From: Agromyces protaetiae | GTDB taxonomy: Bacteria > Actinomycetota > Actinomycetes > Actinomycetales > Microbacteriaceae | DNA: 64,000 nt | Assembly: GCF_030866785.1 (NCBI RefSeq) | Contig: NZ_CP133018.1 | Location: 2,418,001 to 2,482,000, forward strand | Direction of reading: 5' to 3' | Notes under the pieces: model-generated | The model's input: only the letters and a program-made list of their open reading frames with translations | The model's database searches: none | Told to the model about the DNA's origin: nothing | Position numbers and translations under genes: made by a program | In this document: positions 7,718 to 16,557 of the stretch, in pieces | Layout: each line of letters opens with the position of its first letter | Numbering within the stretch: position 1 is the stretch's first letter

Positions 7718-8194
7718 GTGGACACTCGCATCATCGACCGCCCGGCCTTCCGCCTCGTCGGCTACGCCGCTCGCGTTCCGCTCGTCGATCACGGACGCAA
7801 CCCGCACATCGAGGCACACATCACGTCGCTGCCGACGGATGCACATAGGCGACTCGAGGCGATCGGAGACACCGAACCGGCGGGCTTACTCCGGGTCAGC
7901 GCAGACGTCGACCCCGACTACGCGGAGGGCAGTCGGTTCACGTTCGTGTTCGGCGTCGCCCTCGACACACCGTCGCCGGTGCCCGACGGTCTCGACCTGA
8001 TCGAGGTGCCTGCAGGCACGTGGGCCGTGTTTCGCACGACCGCGTCATTTCAGTCCGCGTGGATGAGCATCGTCAGCGAGTGGTTCCCGTCGAATCCTTG
8101 GCGTCTGCGCCCGGGGCCGTCGATCGTCACCGACCGCGGAGATGAGCACGGCCCTTCGACGGCCGAAGTCTGGATACCCGTTGAGCGCGCGTAG
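7718..8194 (+). CDS. GyrI-like/effector-binding domain protein
   Basis: This 158-residue protein starts at GTG 7718, preceded by AAGGGAAG. It aligns in outline with the stand-alone GyrI-like small-molecule-binding fold found as the C-terminal effector domain of AraC/MerR regulators. Diagnostic stretches are RPAFRLVGYAARVPL near the N-terminus, the FVFGVALD strand, EVPAGTWAVF and the late STAEVWIPV strand. There is no DNA-binding domain, so it could sequester a small molecule or sense it through another protein. It lies 52 bases upstream of two rRNA methyltransferase genes on the same strand and shares their A/T-richer codons (for example TCA, TTT, CAG). Co-transfer with the resistance pair is inference. 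Confidence 0.75.
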   Translation: MDTRIIDRPAFRLVGYAARVPLVDHGRNPHIEAHITSLPTDAHRRLEAIGDTEPAGLLRVSADVDPDYAEGSRFTFVFGVALDTPSPVPDGLDLIEVPAGTWAVFRTTASFQSAWMSIVSEWFPSNPWRLRPGPSIVTDRGDEHGPSTAEVWIPVERA

Positions 8195-8246
8195 AGACCC
8201 GGTTCAGGATGGCCGCGCCCAGTTCACCCGGCTGGAACGCAACGTG

Positions 8247-9056
8247 ATGCAGATCTCACGCCCGAACGCGCGATTCCAGCAGTGGGAGGCGTTGCGGCGA
8301 AATAGGAACAAGCGACAGCGAGCTGGCGAGTTCCTGGTGCAGGGAGTGCGACCGATCAGCGTCGCCATCGAGCGAGGTTGGCCGATCCGCGCCGTCCTCT
8401 ATACCGCGGACCGGTCGCTGTCGCAGTGGGCCGTGCGTGTGCTCGAGCGATCAGGGGGCGAACGGGTGGCAGTCGCGCCCGAGTTGCTCCGCCAGTTGAG
8501 CGACAAAGCACAGCATGCGCCCGAGTTGGTGGCCGTGGTGGCGATGCCGGACGATCAGCTGTCCCGGATCCCTGTGGAGTCATCGTTCCTGGGCATGGTG
8601 TTCGATCGCCCCTCCATGCCCGGCAACATCGGCACCATCGTCCGGTCGCTGGACGCGTTCGGCGGTTCGGGACTCATCGTCACCGGACACGGCGCCGACC
8701 CCTACGACCCCAAGTCCGTCCGCGCGTCCACGGGGTCCGTGTTCGCGATTCCGATCGTCCGATCGCCGTCACCTCAGCCCGTGCTGGCCTGGGCACGAGC
8801 GCAGCGCGCTGCGGGAATCTCGCTGACCGTCATCGGGACCGACGAGAACGGCGCGGACGACATCGCCGACCTCGATCTGACGGGCCCGACGCTGCTCGTG
8901 ATCGGCAACGAGACCACCGGGCTGAGCGCCGGATGGCGGGAGGCGTGTGATGTCATGGCGCGGATTCCCATCGGCGGCGCCGCCAGCTCGTTGAACGCCG
9001 CAAGCGCAGCCACGGTCACGCTCTACGAGGCCGCCCGCCAGCGCGGCCGTCCATAG
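8247..9056 (+). CDS. aviRb: AviRb-like 23S rRNA 2'-O-ribose methyltransferase (SpoU/TrmH family)
   Basis: This is a SPOUT-class methyltransferase of 269 residues. The three knot motifs are PGNIGTIVR (125-133), IGNETTGL (219-226) and IPIGGAASSLN (240-250). The N-terminal domain, with NARFQQWEALRRNRNKRQR and GEFLVQGVRPISVAIERGWP, closely resembles Streptomyces viridochromogenes AviRb as I recall it. That enzyme methylates a ribose in helix 91 of 23S rRNA (U2479) and gives avilamycin resistance. The next gene resembles AviRa, the partner enzyme, which strengthens the assignment. ATG 8247 (or the adjacent GTG 8244) starts the conserved region. Resistance function here is inferred; a general housekeeping TrmH role is the alternative. 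Codons are less GC-rich than in flanking housekeeping genes. Confidence 0.85.
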   Translation: MQISRPNARFQQWEALRRNRNKRQRAGEFLVQGVRPISVAIERGWPIRAVLYTADRSLSQWAVRVLERSGGERVAVAPELLRQLSDKAQHAPELVAVVAMPDDQLSRIPVESSFLGMVFDRPSMPGNIGTIVRSLDAFGGSGLIVTGHGADPYDPKSVRASTGSVFAIPIVRSPSPQPVLAWARAQRAAGISLTVIGTDENGADDIADLDLTGPTLLVIGNETTGLSAGWREACDVMARIPIGGAASSLNAASAATVTLYEAARQRGRP

Positions 9057-9065
9057 CGAGCGCGA

Positions 9066-9794
9066 ATGGCCTATCGTCACGCGCTGACGCGCGAGAGCTA
9101 CGCCGACCTCTCGGGTGGCGTCCTGCACTCCGCCCCGGGATTCCCCGCGTTTCCCGTCCGCCTGGCGAGCGAGATGTTTCAGCGCGCCCTGGCGCTCGCA
9201 CCGAGCTCGACAGCACAGGTATGGGACCCCTGCTGCGGCAGTGGTCACCTCCTCACCACACTGGTCCTCCTGCATCGCCGCGACATCACCGGCGTCCTCG
9301 GCACCGACCTGGACCCGGCCGCGCTGAGGCTGGCTCGGAAGAACCTGGACCTGCTGAGCGAGCACGGTATGGATGTCCGCTCAGATGAACTCCGTGCGCG
9401 GGCCGAACGGCTGGGCAAACCCGCATATCTCGATGCCGCCGCGGCGGCTCAGCGGCTCGCTCGCGGACTCGCACGGCGCGGCGGCGCACTCCCATATGGT
9501 GTCGCGCGGGCAGACGTCTTCAACCCCGATCAGCTCCGTCGCGCCCTCGATGGGCGGCGCCCGAATCTCGTCATCACCGACGTCCCCTACGGCGAGCAGA
9601 CGTCGTGGGCCGGGCCCGATGGCGCGGCAGGGATCGACGGCATGCTGAGGGCGCTCGAGGAGGTGCTCGACGATGATGTCGTGATCGCGGTGGCCACCCG
9701 GGGTCGCAAGGCGGGCTTGGCCGGCGTACGTCGGCCCATCGCATCGTTCAAGATCGGCACCAGAGTCGTGGGCTTCTGGCGCGTCGCACGCTGA
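9066..9794 (+). CDS. aviRa: AviRa-like 23S rRNA guanine methyltransferase
   Basis: This 242-residue Rossmann-fold SAM-dependent methyltransferase has motif I WDPCCGSGHLL at 53-63 and the catalytic-type TDVPYGE at 171-177. The N-terminal YRHALTRESYADLSGGVLHS, the GFPAFPVRLA stretch and GALPYG match AviRa, which methylates G2535 of 23S rRNA and confers avilamycin resistance together with AviRb. The gene starts 9 bases after the AviRb-like stop on the same strand, so the two are almost certainly co-transcribed. No orthosomycin biosynthesis genes are visible around it, so this looks like a stand-alone resistance or ribosome-modification cassette. It ends before a strong hairpin at 9874-9902. Confidence 0.87.
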   Translation: MAYRHALTRESYADLSGGVLHSAPGFPAFPVRLASEMFQRALALAPSSTAQVWDPCCGSGHLLTTLVLLHRRDITGVLGTDLDPAALRLARKNLDLLSEHGMDVRSDELRARAERLGKPAYLDAAAAAQRLARGLARRGGALPYGVARADVFNPDQLRRALDGRRPNLVITDVPYGEQTSWAGPDGAAGIDGMLRALEEVLDDDVVIAVATRGRKAGLAGVRRPIASFKIGTRVVGFWRVAR

Positions 9795-9873
9795 CACGGA
9801 ATTATCGCCTCGATGCGGAGGACTTCGCCGCGACCATCTCCGCCGAACCGGGCCCACGTTCCCCGTACACGCA

Positions 9874-9902
9874 GAAGCCCTCGGCCGATGGCCGAGGGCT
9901 TC
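9874..9902. terminator. Perfect 13-bp hairpin between AviRa-like gene and tRNA-Ala
   Basis: GAAGCCCTCGGCC (9874-9886) and GGCCGAGGGCTTC (9890-9902) pair perfectly around a 3-base GAT loop. The hairpin is 79 bases after the methyltransferase stop and 56 bases beyond the tRNA 3' end on the opposite strand, so it can serve both. Confidence 0.8.
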
Positions 9903-9957
9903 CGAAACGTGACCCAATTCGCGACTCAGGCGTGACGTCCGTCGCGACTCATCACAT

Positions 9958-10033
9958 TGGTGGATCTGAGGGGACTCGAACCCCTGACCCCCTGCATGCC
10001 ATGCAGGTGCGCTACCAGCTGCGCCACAGACCC
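9958..10033 (-). tRNA. tRNA-Ala (anticodon GGC)
   Basis: The minus strand folds into a full cloverleaf: acceptor GGGTCTG paired with CAGATCC, including the G3-U70 pair that identifies alanine tRNAs. The anticodon stem CCTGC/GCAGG encloses loop ATGGCAT with anticodon GGC, and the T arm contains GGTTCGAGTCC. The discriminator is A and CCA is encoded at 9958-9960. The mature body is 9961-10033. It lies downstream of rsfS on the same strand. Confidence 0.97.
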
Positions 10034-10125
10034 ATCGGGACCTCAGCCCCAGATCGCTACTCCGCTCTCGCGGGCAACGGATTCAGATTACACCGCGGTG
10101 GCCGGGATATGAAATCGAGCCGGTC

Positions 10126-10503
10126 TCACTCCGCGGCTTCGGCGGGCGCTTCGAGCAGCGGTTCGACAGGGATCGGCGGGCAGTCGAGCCAGAGGCGTTC
10201 GAGCCCGTAGTACATCCGGTCCTCGCGGTGGAACACGTGCACGACCAGGTCCCCGAAGTCGAGCAGGACCCATCGGCCGTGTTCGCGGCCCTCACGGCGC
10301 AGTGCGCGGCCTCCCAGGCGGTCTTCGACCTCGTCGGCGATCGCGAGCACGTTGCGCTCGGAGGTGCCGGTGACGAGCAGGAAGACGTCCGCGAACGGCA
10401 TCGCGCCCGACACGTCGAGCGCGACGAGGTCCTCACCGCCCTTGGCGTCGGCCGCGCGCGCGGCCACCGCGAGCTGGTCGAGAGCGTGGGCAGAGGCGGT
10501 CAT
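10126..10503 (-). CDS. rsfS: Ribosome silencing factor RsfS
   Basis: RsfS binds uL14 on the 50S subunit and blocks subunit joining when nutrients are low. The 125-residue protein carries the Iojap/DUF143 fold: EDLVALDVSGAMPFADVFLLVTGTS, then RNVLAIADEVEDRL, and the late GRWVLLDFGDLVVHVF strand with YYGLERLW at the end. GAAGGGAAC lies just before ATG 10503. It follows nadD and an unknown membrane-anchored protein gene, the usual actinobacterial nadD-rsfS neighbourhood. Confidence 0.95.
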   Translation of the reverse strand: MTASAHALDQLAVAARAADAKGGEDLVALDVSGAMPFADVFLLVTGTSERNVLAIADEVEDRLGGRALRREGREHGRWVLLDFGDLVVHVFHREDRMYYGLERLWLDCPPIPVEPLLEAPAEAAE

Positions 10504-10579
10504 GCGTTCCCTTCAGGGAGGACGGCCCGGTCGGCGCGACCGGTGTGGCGCTGGATGCGGGGAGCCATCGCGAGCCGGA

Positions 10580-11698
10580 TCAGAAGATCCCCACCAGGGC
10601 ACCGACGACGAGGCTCGCGACGACGCCGAGCGCGAGGACGCCCGCCGTCACGGCGAGCACGAGCGGCGCATTCACGCCCTCTTTCTTCGGTGGGGCGATC
10701 ATGTCGCGCGGATGCCCCTGCGTGCTCACCGCACGACTCGCCGAGACGGGTGCGACACCCGCACCGCCGGCGTCTTCCACATGGTCGATCAACCGGTCGA
10801 CGTCGCCGGTGTCGAGCTGACTCGGGTGCAGGCCGGTGGCGCCGTAGCTGCGCGGCAGGTCGATCGAGCCGGTGACCATGATCTCGCCGCCATCGGGCAA
10901 CGGCTGCCCGATGGCACCCTGATGCGGCATGGAGGGCAGAATGAGCGCGCTCGTCGTGGTCGGAACGCCGTGCGAGCCGCCGCCGCCGCGGGCGAGCAGC
11001 TGATCGAACGGCTCGGGCTGCTCCTCCGGCAGGTCGAGTTGCGAGGTCCAGTGGCCGACCGGCTTCGCGCCGAGCGCCGGCTCGTCGGCGGCCGAGGTCG
11101 CGGTGGGCTGCTGCGGCGTGGTGACGCGAGCCGGCGCCGCCTTCGCGGCGGGCGCGTCACCGGCAGGATCGTCGATGCCCTCGAGATCGTCGAGATCGCC
11201 GGACCGGCTGGACTCGATCAGCGCGCGCAGCTCACGTCGCGTGAGCGTGCGCTCGGGCGTCGGATCGTCGTCATCGTCGACCGCGACAGCGGGCCGCGAC
11301 CAGGCCTGCGGGGTGGCCCCCGGCGCGAACGACGACGTCCTGGTCGGTTCGGTCAAGCCGGGCTCAACCGCGGCAGGCCTTGCGGCGTTCGCCGGCGCGT
11401 CGGTCACGGGTTCCGCGACCGGACCGCCGAACAGCGACCCCTCGGTGGCCGCGGTGTTCGCCGCCCGGGGCGCGAACGTCGAGGCCGGTTCGGTCTCGAC
11501 GGCGTCGGCCGGGTCGTCGGCGGGTGCGGCCGGCTGCGGTGCGGGCGGGAATGCCGGCGCCGACTGCGGCGGCGGCGAGACGGGGAAGGCCGGCGCCGGA
11601 GCATCCGTCTGCGGGCTCGCTGAAGCCGCCTGCTGCTCCAGCAGGCGCTCTCGCTCACGCATCTCGCGGCGCGTGAGGGGCCGATCCTGCGATGTCAT
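10580..11698 (-). CDS. Unknown disordered protein with a single C-terminal membrane anchor
   Basis: I do not recognise a functional family for this 372-residue protein. It begins with a basic helix ([17 protein letters not shown], residues 7-23), followed by a long Pro/Ala-rich disordered region. A second copy of the LTRRE(M/L)R motif is at 152-158, before an acidic stretch. A conserved-looking segment around 251-303 contains ALILPSMP and TGSIDLPRS. Residues about 345-371 form one hydrophobic helix at the extreme C-terminus, giving a tail-anchored layout with the bulk in the cytoplasm. The ATG overlaps the nadD stop by 4 bases, so it is translationally coupled to nadD. Its place between nadD and rsfS suggests a conserved but uncharacterised partner. 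Confidence 0.8.
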   Translation of the reverse strand: MTSQDRPLTRREMRERERLLEQQAASASPQTDAPAPAFPVSPPPQSAPAFPPAPQPAAPADDPADAVETEPASTFAPRAANTAATEGSLFGGPVAEPVTDAPANAARPAAVEPGLTEPTRTSSFAPGATPQAWSRPAVAVDDDDDPTPERTLTRRELRALIESSRSGDLDDLEGIDDPAGDAPAAKAAPARVTTPQQPTATSAADEPALGAKPVGHWTSQLDLPEEQPEPFDQLLARGGGGSHGVPTTTSALILPSMPHQGAIGQPLPDGGEIMVTGSIDLPRSYGATGLHPSQLDTGDVDRLIDHVEDAGGAGVAPVSASRAVSTQGHPRDMIAPPKKEGVNAPLVLAVTAGVLALGVVASLVVGALVGIF

Positions 11699-12294
11699 TC
11701 GACACTCCGGTAGAGGTGGTGCTTGGAGATGTACTGGACCACCCCGTCGGGTACGAGGTACCAGACCGGGAACCCCCGGCGCACCCGGCTCCGGCAGTCG
11801 GTCGATGAGATCGCCAGCGCCGGAACCTCCAACAAGGATACGTGCTGCTCAGGCAATCCCGAAACGGAGAGTACATGACCTGGGCGACTGACCGCTACGA
11901 AATGCGCCAGCTCCCACAGTTCGCCGACGTCCCGCCACGACAAGATCTGGGCCACCGCGTCGGCACCGGTGATGAAGAACAGCTCGGCGTCGGGCCGCTC
12001 CCGGCGGATGTCGTGCAGCGTGTCGATCGTGTAGGTCGGCTTCGAGCGGTCGATGTCGACCCGGCTCACCGTGAACCGCGGGTTCGATGCGGTCGCGATG
12101 ACCGTCATCAGGTACCGGTGCTCGGGTGGCGTGACCACCTCTTTGTACGAGGGGCGACCGGTCGGCACGAACACGACCTCGTCGAGATCGAACGACTGGG
12201 CGACCTCGCTCGCCGCCACCAGGTGGCCGTGGTGAATGGGGTCGAATGTGCCGCCCATCACCCCGACCCGGGGCCGGCGACCCTCACCCGACAT
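11695..12294 (-). CDS. nadD: Nicotinate-nucleotide adenylyltransferase
   Basis: NadD adenylates nicotinate mononucleotide to deamido-NAD in NAD biosynthesis. The 199-residue protein has the nucleotidyltransferase signature [11 protein letters not shown] at 14-24, the PTGRPSYK loop, FFITGADAV and the C-terminal ISSTDCR (ISSTxxR) motif that binds ATP. Length is normal. It is the first of a coupled series with the unknown anchored protein (overlap ATGA) and then rsfS. Confidence 0.97.
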   Translation of the reverse strand: MSGEGRRPRVGVMGGTFDPIHHGHLVAASEVAQSFDLDEVVFVPTGRPSYKEVVTPPEHRYLMTVIATASNPRFTVSRVDIDRSKPTYTIDTLHDIRRERPDAELFFITGADAVAQILSWRDVGELWELAHFVAVSRPGHVLSVSGLPEQHVSLLEVPALAISSTDCRSRVRRGFPVWYLVPDGVVQYISKHHLYRSVE

Positions 12295-12311
12295 TGCGCG
12301 ATCGACCCCGC

Positions 12312-12518
12312 TCAGTGCGCGGCGTGGTCGTCTCCGCCGTGCCGAGCGGCGTACGCCTCCGACTTGTGGCGGTGGCGGTTCGCGACATCGCGGTACGAGT
12401 AGGTGACAGCACCCAGCGCGAGGAGGATGACGAGCGCGATGAGCCCGTAGAAGAAGGGATCCATGGGCAGCTCGCGCGCGTGTACCGTCTCAGCGAAGAC
12501 CGCGGTCACCAGGCTCAT
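12312..12518 (-). CDS. Small single-TM protein of unknown function
   Basis: This is a 68-residue protein with one hydrophobic helix ([19 protein letters not shown], about residues 22-40) and a His/Arg-rich C-terminal tail. AAAGGAAC precedes the ATG at suitable distance. It sits between proA and nadD on the same strand and ends 17 bases before nadD, so it is probably the first gene of the nadD-rsfS transcript. A possible -10 (TAGACT, complement of 12577-12582) lies about 60 bases upstream. No function can be assigned; the His-rich tail ([18 protein letters not shown]) might bind metal. Confidence 0.75.
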   Translation of the reverse strand: MSLVTAVFAETVHARELPMDPFFYGLIALVILLALGAVTYSYRDVANRHRHKSEAYAARHGGDDHAAH

Positions 12519-12591
12519 TCGGGGTGTTCCTTTCGTTTCTCGCGTACCGGCCGTCGGGCGGCGGCGCGCACACGACAGTCTAGTGGGGCCG

Positions 12592-13860
12592 TCACTCGCG
12601 TACGTGGCCCGCGCCGCGCACGATCCACTTCGTGCTGGTCAGCTCAGGCAGACCCATGGGCCCGCGGGCGTGCAACTTCTGGGTCGAGATCCCGACCTCG
12701 GCCCCGAACCCGAACTCGGCGCCGTCGGTGAACCGCGTCGACGCGTTGATCATGACGGCCGCCGCGTCGACCTCGTTGAGGAACCGCTCCGCGTTGCCCA
12801 GATCGTTCGTCACGATCGACTCGGTGTGCTTGGTCGAGAAGCGCCGGATGTGCCGGAGCGCGTCGTCCATCGAGTCGACGATGCCCACCGACAGGTCGAG
12901 GCTCATGTGCTCGGTGGCCCAGTCCTCGTCGGTGACGGGCACGGCTTCCGGGCGGATGGCCCGCACACGGTCGTCGCCATGGACGGTCACTCCGGATGCC
13001 TCGAGGCGGTCGATCACCGAGGGAAGCAGCCGATCGGCGGCGGCGCGGTGCACGAGCAGGGTCTCGAGCGCATTGCACACGCTCGGGCGCTGCACCTTCG
13101 CGTTGTGCACGAGCTCGACCGCCCAGTCTTCTCGGGCGCTCTCGTCGAGGTACATGTGCACGACGCCTGCACCCGTCTCGATGACGGGGACCTTCGCCTC
13201 GTCGACGACGGCCCGGATGAGCCCCGCGCTGCCGCGCGGAATCAGCACGTCGACGTAGTCGCGGGCCTGCATGAGATGCCTCGCGCCGGCTCGGCCGTAG
13301 TCGTCGACCGTCTGCACGGCGTCGGCGGGGAGGCCGGCCGCCGCGTACGCGTCACGCAGCAGCTGGACGAGGACCCGGTTCGTATGCTCGGCGGCGGTAC
13401 CGCCCCGGAGGACGACGGCGTTGCCGCTCTTCAGGGCGAGCGCCGCGATGTCGATCGTGACGTTCGGCCGCGCCTCGTAGATCGCGCCGACGACACCGAG
13501 CGGCACCCTGACCTGGTCGATGCGGACCCCGCTCGGGAGCGAACGGCCGGAGACCGTCTCGCCGATCGGGTCCTCGAGCCGCACGACGTCGAGCACGGCG
13601 TCCGCCAGCGCTCCGATGCGCCGCTCGTCGAGCCGGAGCCGGTCGAGCAACCCGTCGGCGAGGCCTGACGCGCGCCCGGCCTCGAGGTCCTCCTGGTTCG
13701 CCGCGACGATGTCGGATCGACGTTCGCGGAGCAGCTTCGCGACCTGCTCGAGCGCGGCATCCTTCTCGGCCGTGGTCGCGATGGCGAGCCGGTAGGACGC
13801 CTCCTTCACGGCGGCGAGCCGGGCATCGAGACGAGCGGGATCGAGTTCGGGATGCGCCAT
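12592..13860 (-). CDS. proA: Glutamate-5-semialdehyde dehydrogenase (gamma-glutamyl phosphate reductase)
   Basis: ProA reduces gamma-glutamyl phosphate to glutamate semialdehyde in proline synthesis. The 422-residue length is typical. The catalytic Cys lies near residue 263 in the segment RPSVCNALETLLV, and PLGVVGAIYEARPNVT and SGNAVVLRGG form the nucleotide-binding part. It follows proB by 9 bases. TAGACT, whose first three bases are the proB stop codon, lies 6 bases before the ATG with no ribosome site, so proA probably has its own leaderless promoter in addition to read-through from proB. Confidence 0.97.
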   Translation of the reverse strand: MAHPELDPARLDARLAAVKEASYRLAIATTAEKDAALEQVAKLLRERRSDIVAANQEDLEAGRASGLADGLLDRLRLDERRIGALADAVLDVVRLEDPIGETVSGRSLPSGVRIDQVRVPLGVVGAIYEARPNVTIDIAALALKSGNAVVLRGGTAAEHTNRVLVQLLRDAYAAAGLPADAVQTVDDYGRAGARHLMQARDYVDVLIPRGSAGLIRAVVDEAKVPVIETGAGVVHMYLDESAREDWAVELVHNAKVQRPSVCNALETLLVHRAAADRLLPSVIDRLEASGVTVHGDDRVRAIRPEAVPVTDEDWATEHMSLDLSVGIVDSMDDALRHIRRFSTKHTESIVTNDLGNAERFLNEVDAAAVMINASTRFTDGAEFGFGAEVGISTQKLHARGPMGLPELTSTKWIVRGAGHVRE

Positions 13861-13866
13861 GGTCTC

Positions 13867-13872
13867 AGTCTA
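13867..13872 (-). promoter_or_regulatory. -10 element of a leaderless proA promoter (TAGACT), overlapping the proB stop
   Basis: On the minus strand TAGACT is followed by GAGACC and then ATG, so transcription would start on the start codon. The TAG of the hexamer is also the proB stop codon. Confidence 0.55.
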
Positions 13873-14688
13873 GGGACGCGTGGCCGAGCCCGAATCCTCG
13901 TGACGCTCGGTCGCCGGCTCGAACCAGGTGCCGAGCTCGCGCCCGGCGAGCGCGTCGGCCACGAGCGGCGTCGCGGTGATCAGCACCGCGGTGCCGGCGG
14001 CCGCGGCGATCCGCGCCGCGGACACCTTCGTCTCGGCACCGCCGGTGCCGACACCGGCACGGCCCGCCGCCCCGATCTCGATGCCCGCGAGGTCGTCGCC
14101 GTAGGGGACGTGCGCGATCCGTTCGGCGCCGGGCAGGTGCGGCGGCCTGGTGTAGAGCGCGTCGACGTCGGAGAGGAGCACCAGCAGGTCCGCCGCGATC
14201 AGCTCCGCGACGAGCGCCGCGAGCCGGTCGTTGTCGCCGAACCGGATCTCGTGCGTCGCGACGGTGTCGTTCTCGTTCACGATCGGCAGGATGCGCAGCC
14301 CGAGCAGGCGTTCCATGGCGCGCTGCGCGTTCTGGCGCGGCGTGGGGTTCTCGAGGTCGCCGGCCGTGAGCAGCACCTGCCCCGCGAGGATGTCGTGCCG
14401 GTCGAGACTCGTCTGGTAGCGCCACATGAGCACGTTCTGGCCGACCGCGGCCGCGGCCTGCTGGGTCGCGAGGTCGGTCGGCCGGCCGCCGAGGTCCAGG
14501 AACGGGATCGCGGTGGCGATCGCACCGGATGACACGAGCACGACCTCGGCCCCGCGCTCGTAGGCCTCGGCCAGGGCGTCGACGAGCGGCTCGATCTGGC
14601 CGGCGTTCTCGCCGCTCACCGACGACGAGCCGACCTTGACGACGATGCGGCGTGCGCCGGGGATGTCGGAGCGGCTCCGCGGGGTCAC
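13870..14688 (-). CDS. proB: Glutamate 5-kinase
   Basis: ProB phosphorylates glutamate in the first step of proline synthesis. The 272-residue protein is the amino-acid-kinase domain only: [40 protein letters not shown] and [12 protein letters not shown] are all present. The C-terminal PUA domain of enterobacterial ProB is absent. GTG 14688 overlaps the obg stop as GTGA, so initiation is coupled to obg; the long open frame further upstream is not coding. Feedback control by proline normally involves the kinase domain and may still operate. Confidence 0.95.
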   Translation of the reverse strand: MTPRSRSDIPGARRIVVKVGSSSVSGENAGQIEPLVDALAEAYERGAEVVLVSSGAIATAIPFLDLGGRPTDLATQQAAAAVGQNVLMWRYQTSLDRHDILAGQVLLTAGDLENPTPRQNAQRAMERLLGLRILPIVNENDTVATHEIRFGDNDRLAALVAELIAADLLVLLSDVDALYTRPPHLPGAERIAHVPYGDDLAGIEIGAAGRAGVGTGGAETKVSAARIAAAAGTAVLITATPLVADALAGRELGTWFEPATERHEDSGSATRP

Positions 14689-16205
14689 TGTTCGCTCTCC
14701 CCCTCGTCTTCGTCGGACCAGAGTCCGGCCTCGCGTTCGCGCTGCAGCTCCGCGCGGGCCTCGGCCTTCGCGTCCATGCGATCGTGGTACTCCTGCTTGC
14801 GCTCGGCGCGGGTGGCGCGACGCTGGTCGTCGAGCCGCACGTCGGTGCCGCGCGGGGCGGTCATGAGTTCGGCGGTCGAGGTGAGCGTCGGCTCCCAGTC
14901 GAACACGACGCCGGCACCCGCGCCGATCACGACCGTCGATCCGGCAACCGCGCCGGCACGCACCAGCTGGTCCTCGACGCCGAGCTTCGCGAGCCGGTCG
15001 GCGAGGAAGCCGACGGCCTCGTCGTTGGTGAAGTCGGTCTGCGCGACCCACCGCTCGGGCTTGCCGCCCAGCACCCGGTAGGTCGTGCCGTAGGTGCCGC
15101 CCTCGGCCCGCACGACGAAGTCCTGCTCGTCGACGGCCTTCGGCCGCATGATGATGCGGGGACCTGCCGGTGCCGCCGCCGCCTCCCGACGCGCCTCGTC
15201 GACGATGTCGCCGAGCGCGAAGCCGAGCTGGCGCAGCCCCTCGTGCGACACGGTCGAGATCTCGAACACGCGGTAGCCGCGGGACTCCAGCTCGGGGCGG
15301 ACGAAGGCCGCGAGCTCGCGCGCTTCGGGCACATCGACCTTGTTGAGGGCGATCAGCTGCGGCCGGTCGAGCAGGGGCACCTGACCCTCGGGCACCGGGT
15401 AGGCGGCGAGCTCGGCGAGGATGACCTCGAGGTCGCTGACCGGGTCGCGGCCGGGCTCCAGCGTGGCACAGTCGAGCACGTGCAGCAGCGCCGAGCAACG
15501 CTCGACGTGGCGCAGGAACTCGAGTCCGAGCCCCTTGCCCTCGCTCGCACCCTCGATGAGCCCCGGCACGTCGGCGACCGTGAACCGGTGGTCGCCCGCC
15601 TCCACCACACCGAGGTTCGGGTGCAGCGTCGTGAACGGGTAGTCGGCGATCTTGGGCCGGGCCGCCGACATCGCGGCGATGAGGCTCGACTTCCCGGCCG
15701 ATGGGAAGCCCACGAGGGCGACATCCGCGATGGTCTTGAGCTCGAGTGTGACCTCGCCCTCGTAGCCCGGCGTGCCGAGCAGGGCGAATCCGGGCGCCTT
15801 GCGTTTGGTGGATGCGAGCGCCGCGTTCCCGAGCCCACCCTGGCCGCCAGGTGCGACGATGAATCGCATGCCCGGCTCGTCGAGGTCGGCGAGCTCGTCA
15901 CCGTTCTCGTCTTTCACGACGGTGCCGACGGGCACCGGCAGTTCGACGTCGTCGCCGGTCACACCGGACCGGTTGTCACCCATGCCGGGCTGGCCGTTCG
16001 GCGAGGTGCGGTGCGGTCGACCGTGGTAGGCGAGCAGAGTGGTGACCTGCGGGTCGGCGACGAGCACGATGTCCCCGCCCTTGCCCCCGTTGCCGCCGTC
16101 GGGGCCCGCGAGCGGCTTGAACTTCTCGCGGCGAACGGACACGCAGCCGTTGCCGCCGTGTCCGGCCTTCACGAACAGCCGGACCTCGTCGACGAAGCTC
16201 ACCAT
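14685..16205 (-). CDS. obgE: Obg family GTPase
   Basis: Obg is an essential GTPase for 50S assembly and stress signalling. It has 506 residues: the Gly-rich Obg domain (1-158) with GGNGGKGGD, the G domain with G1 GFPSAGKSS at 166-174, [11 protein letters not shown] and ALNKVD, and a C-terminal OCT domain from about 345 followed by a charged tail ending GESEQ. ATG 16205, preceded by AGAGAGGG, gives the conserved start MVSFVDEV. It lies downstream of rplU-rpmA in the classical ribosomal operon, separated by a hairpin at 16235-16264, and is coupled to proB. Confidence 0.97.
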   Translation of the reverse strand: MVSFVDEVRLFVKAGHGGNGCVSVRREKFKPLAGPDGGNGGKGGDIVLVADPQVTTLLAYHGRPHRTSPNGQPGMGDNRSGVTGDDVELPVPVGTVVKDENGDELADLDEPGMRFIVAPGGQGGLGNAALASTKRKAPGFALLGTPGYEGEVTLELKTIADVALVGFPSAGKSSLIAAMSAARPKIADYPFTTLHPNLGVVEAGDHRFTVADVPGLIEGASEGKGLGLEFLRHVERCSALLHVLDCATLEPGRDPVSDLEVILAELAAYPVPEGQVPLLDRPQLIALNKVDVPEARELAAFVRPELESRGYRVFEISTVSHEGLRQLGFALGDIVDEARREAAAAPAGPRIIMRPKAVDEQDFVVRAEGGTYGTTYRVLGGKPERWVAQTDFTNDEAVGFLADRLAKLGVEDQLVRAGAVAGSTVVIGAGAGVVFDWEPTLTSTAELMTAPRGTDVRLDDQRRATRAERKQEYHDRMDAKAEARAELQREREAGLWSDEDEGESEQ

Positions 16206-16234
16206 GAGCGGGCCCTCTCTTGACTGTGGAAACA

Positions 16235-16264
16235 CGTGAGGGCGAGCCGAAGCCCGCCCTCACG
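16235..16264 (-). terminator. Hairpin between rpmA and obg (attenuator or processing site)
   Basis: CGTGAGGGCG (16235-16244) pairs with CGCCCTCACG (16255-16264). Read on the minus strand, a run of T lies before rather than after the stem, so it may reduce read-through from the ribosomal-protein genes into obg rather than stop it completely. Confidence 0.55.
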
Positions 16265-16278
16265 AAAAAACCGATCGA

Positions 16279-16536
16279 CTACGCGTCGACCGCGACGATG
16301 TTGACGACCTTGCGGCCGCCCTTCGCACCGAACTGCACCGAGCCGGCCTCGAGCGCGAACAGCGTGTCGTCGCCACCGCGGCCGACACCCGCACCCGGGT
16401 GGAAGTGGGTGCCGCGCTGGCGGACGAGGATCTCGCCGGCCTTGACGACCTGACCGCCGAAGCGCTTCACGCCGAGGCGCTGGGCGTTCGAGTCACGACC
16501 GTTGCGAGTCGAGCTCGCTCCCTTTTTGTGTGCCAT
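16279..16536 (-). CDS. rpmA: Ribosomal protein bL27
   Basis: bL27 lies at the peptidyl-transferase centre. The 85-residue sequence is typical: [20 protein letters not shown] at the start, [23 protein letters not shown] and [17 protein letters not shown]. There is no N-terminal extension needing cleavage. It is 21 bases downstream of rplU, in the standard L21-L27-Obg order. Confidence 0.99.
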   Translation of the reverse strand: MAHKKGASSTRNGRDSNAQRLGVKRFGGQVVKAGEILVRQRGTHFHPGAGVGRGGDDTLFALEAGSVQFGAKGGRKVVNIVAVDA

Positions 16537-16557
16537 GTCAGTCTCTCCTCAGCCGTC

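Noticed and set aside
7418..7846. A minus-strand open frame of 142 codons across the gap before the GyrI-like gene
   Set aside because: It overlaps the four-TM gene end, a terminator hairpin and the GyrI-like gene start, and shows no domain or ribosome site.
7718..9794. Possible edge of an antibiotic biosynthetic cluster because of the AviRa/AviRb-like genes
   Set aside because: Flanking genes are housekeeping or small unknowns; no polyketide synthase, glycosyltransferase or sugar-modifying genes are present in the window.
9958..10033. tRNA-Ala as an integration site next to the putatively acquired methyltransferase cassette
   Set aside because: No integrase gene and no duplicated tRNA 3' end was found around 7500-9960, so acquisition through this tRNA is not supported.
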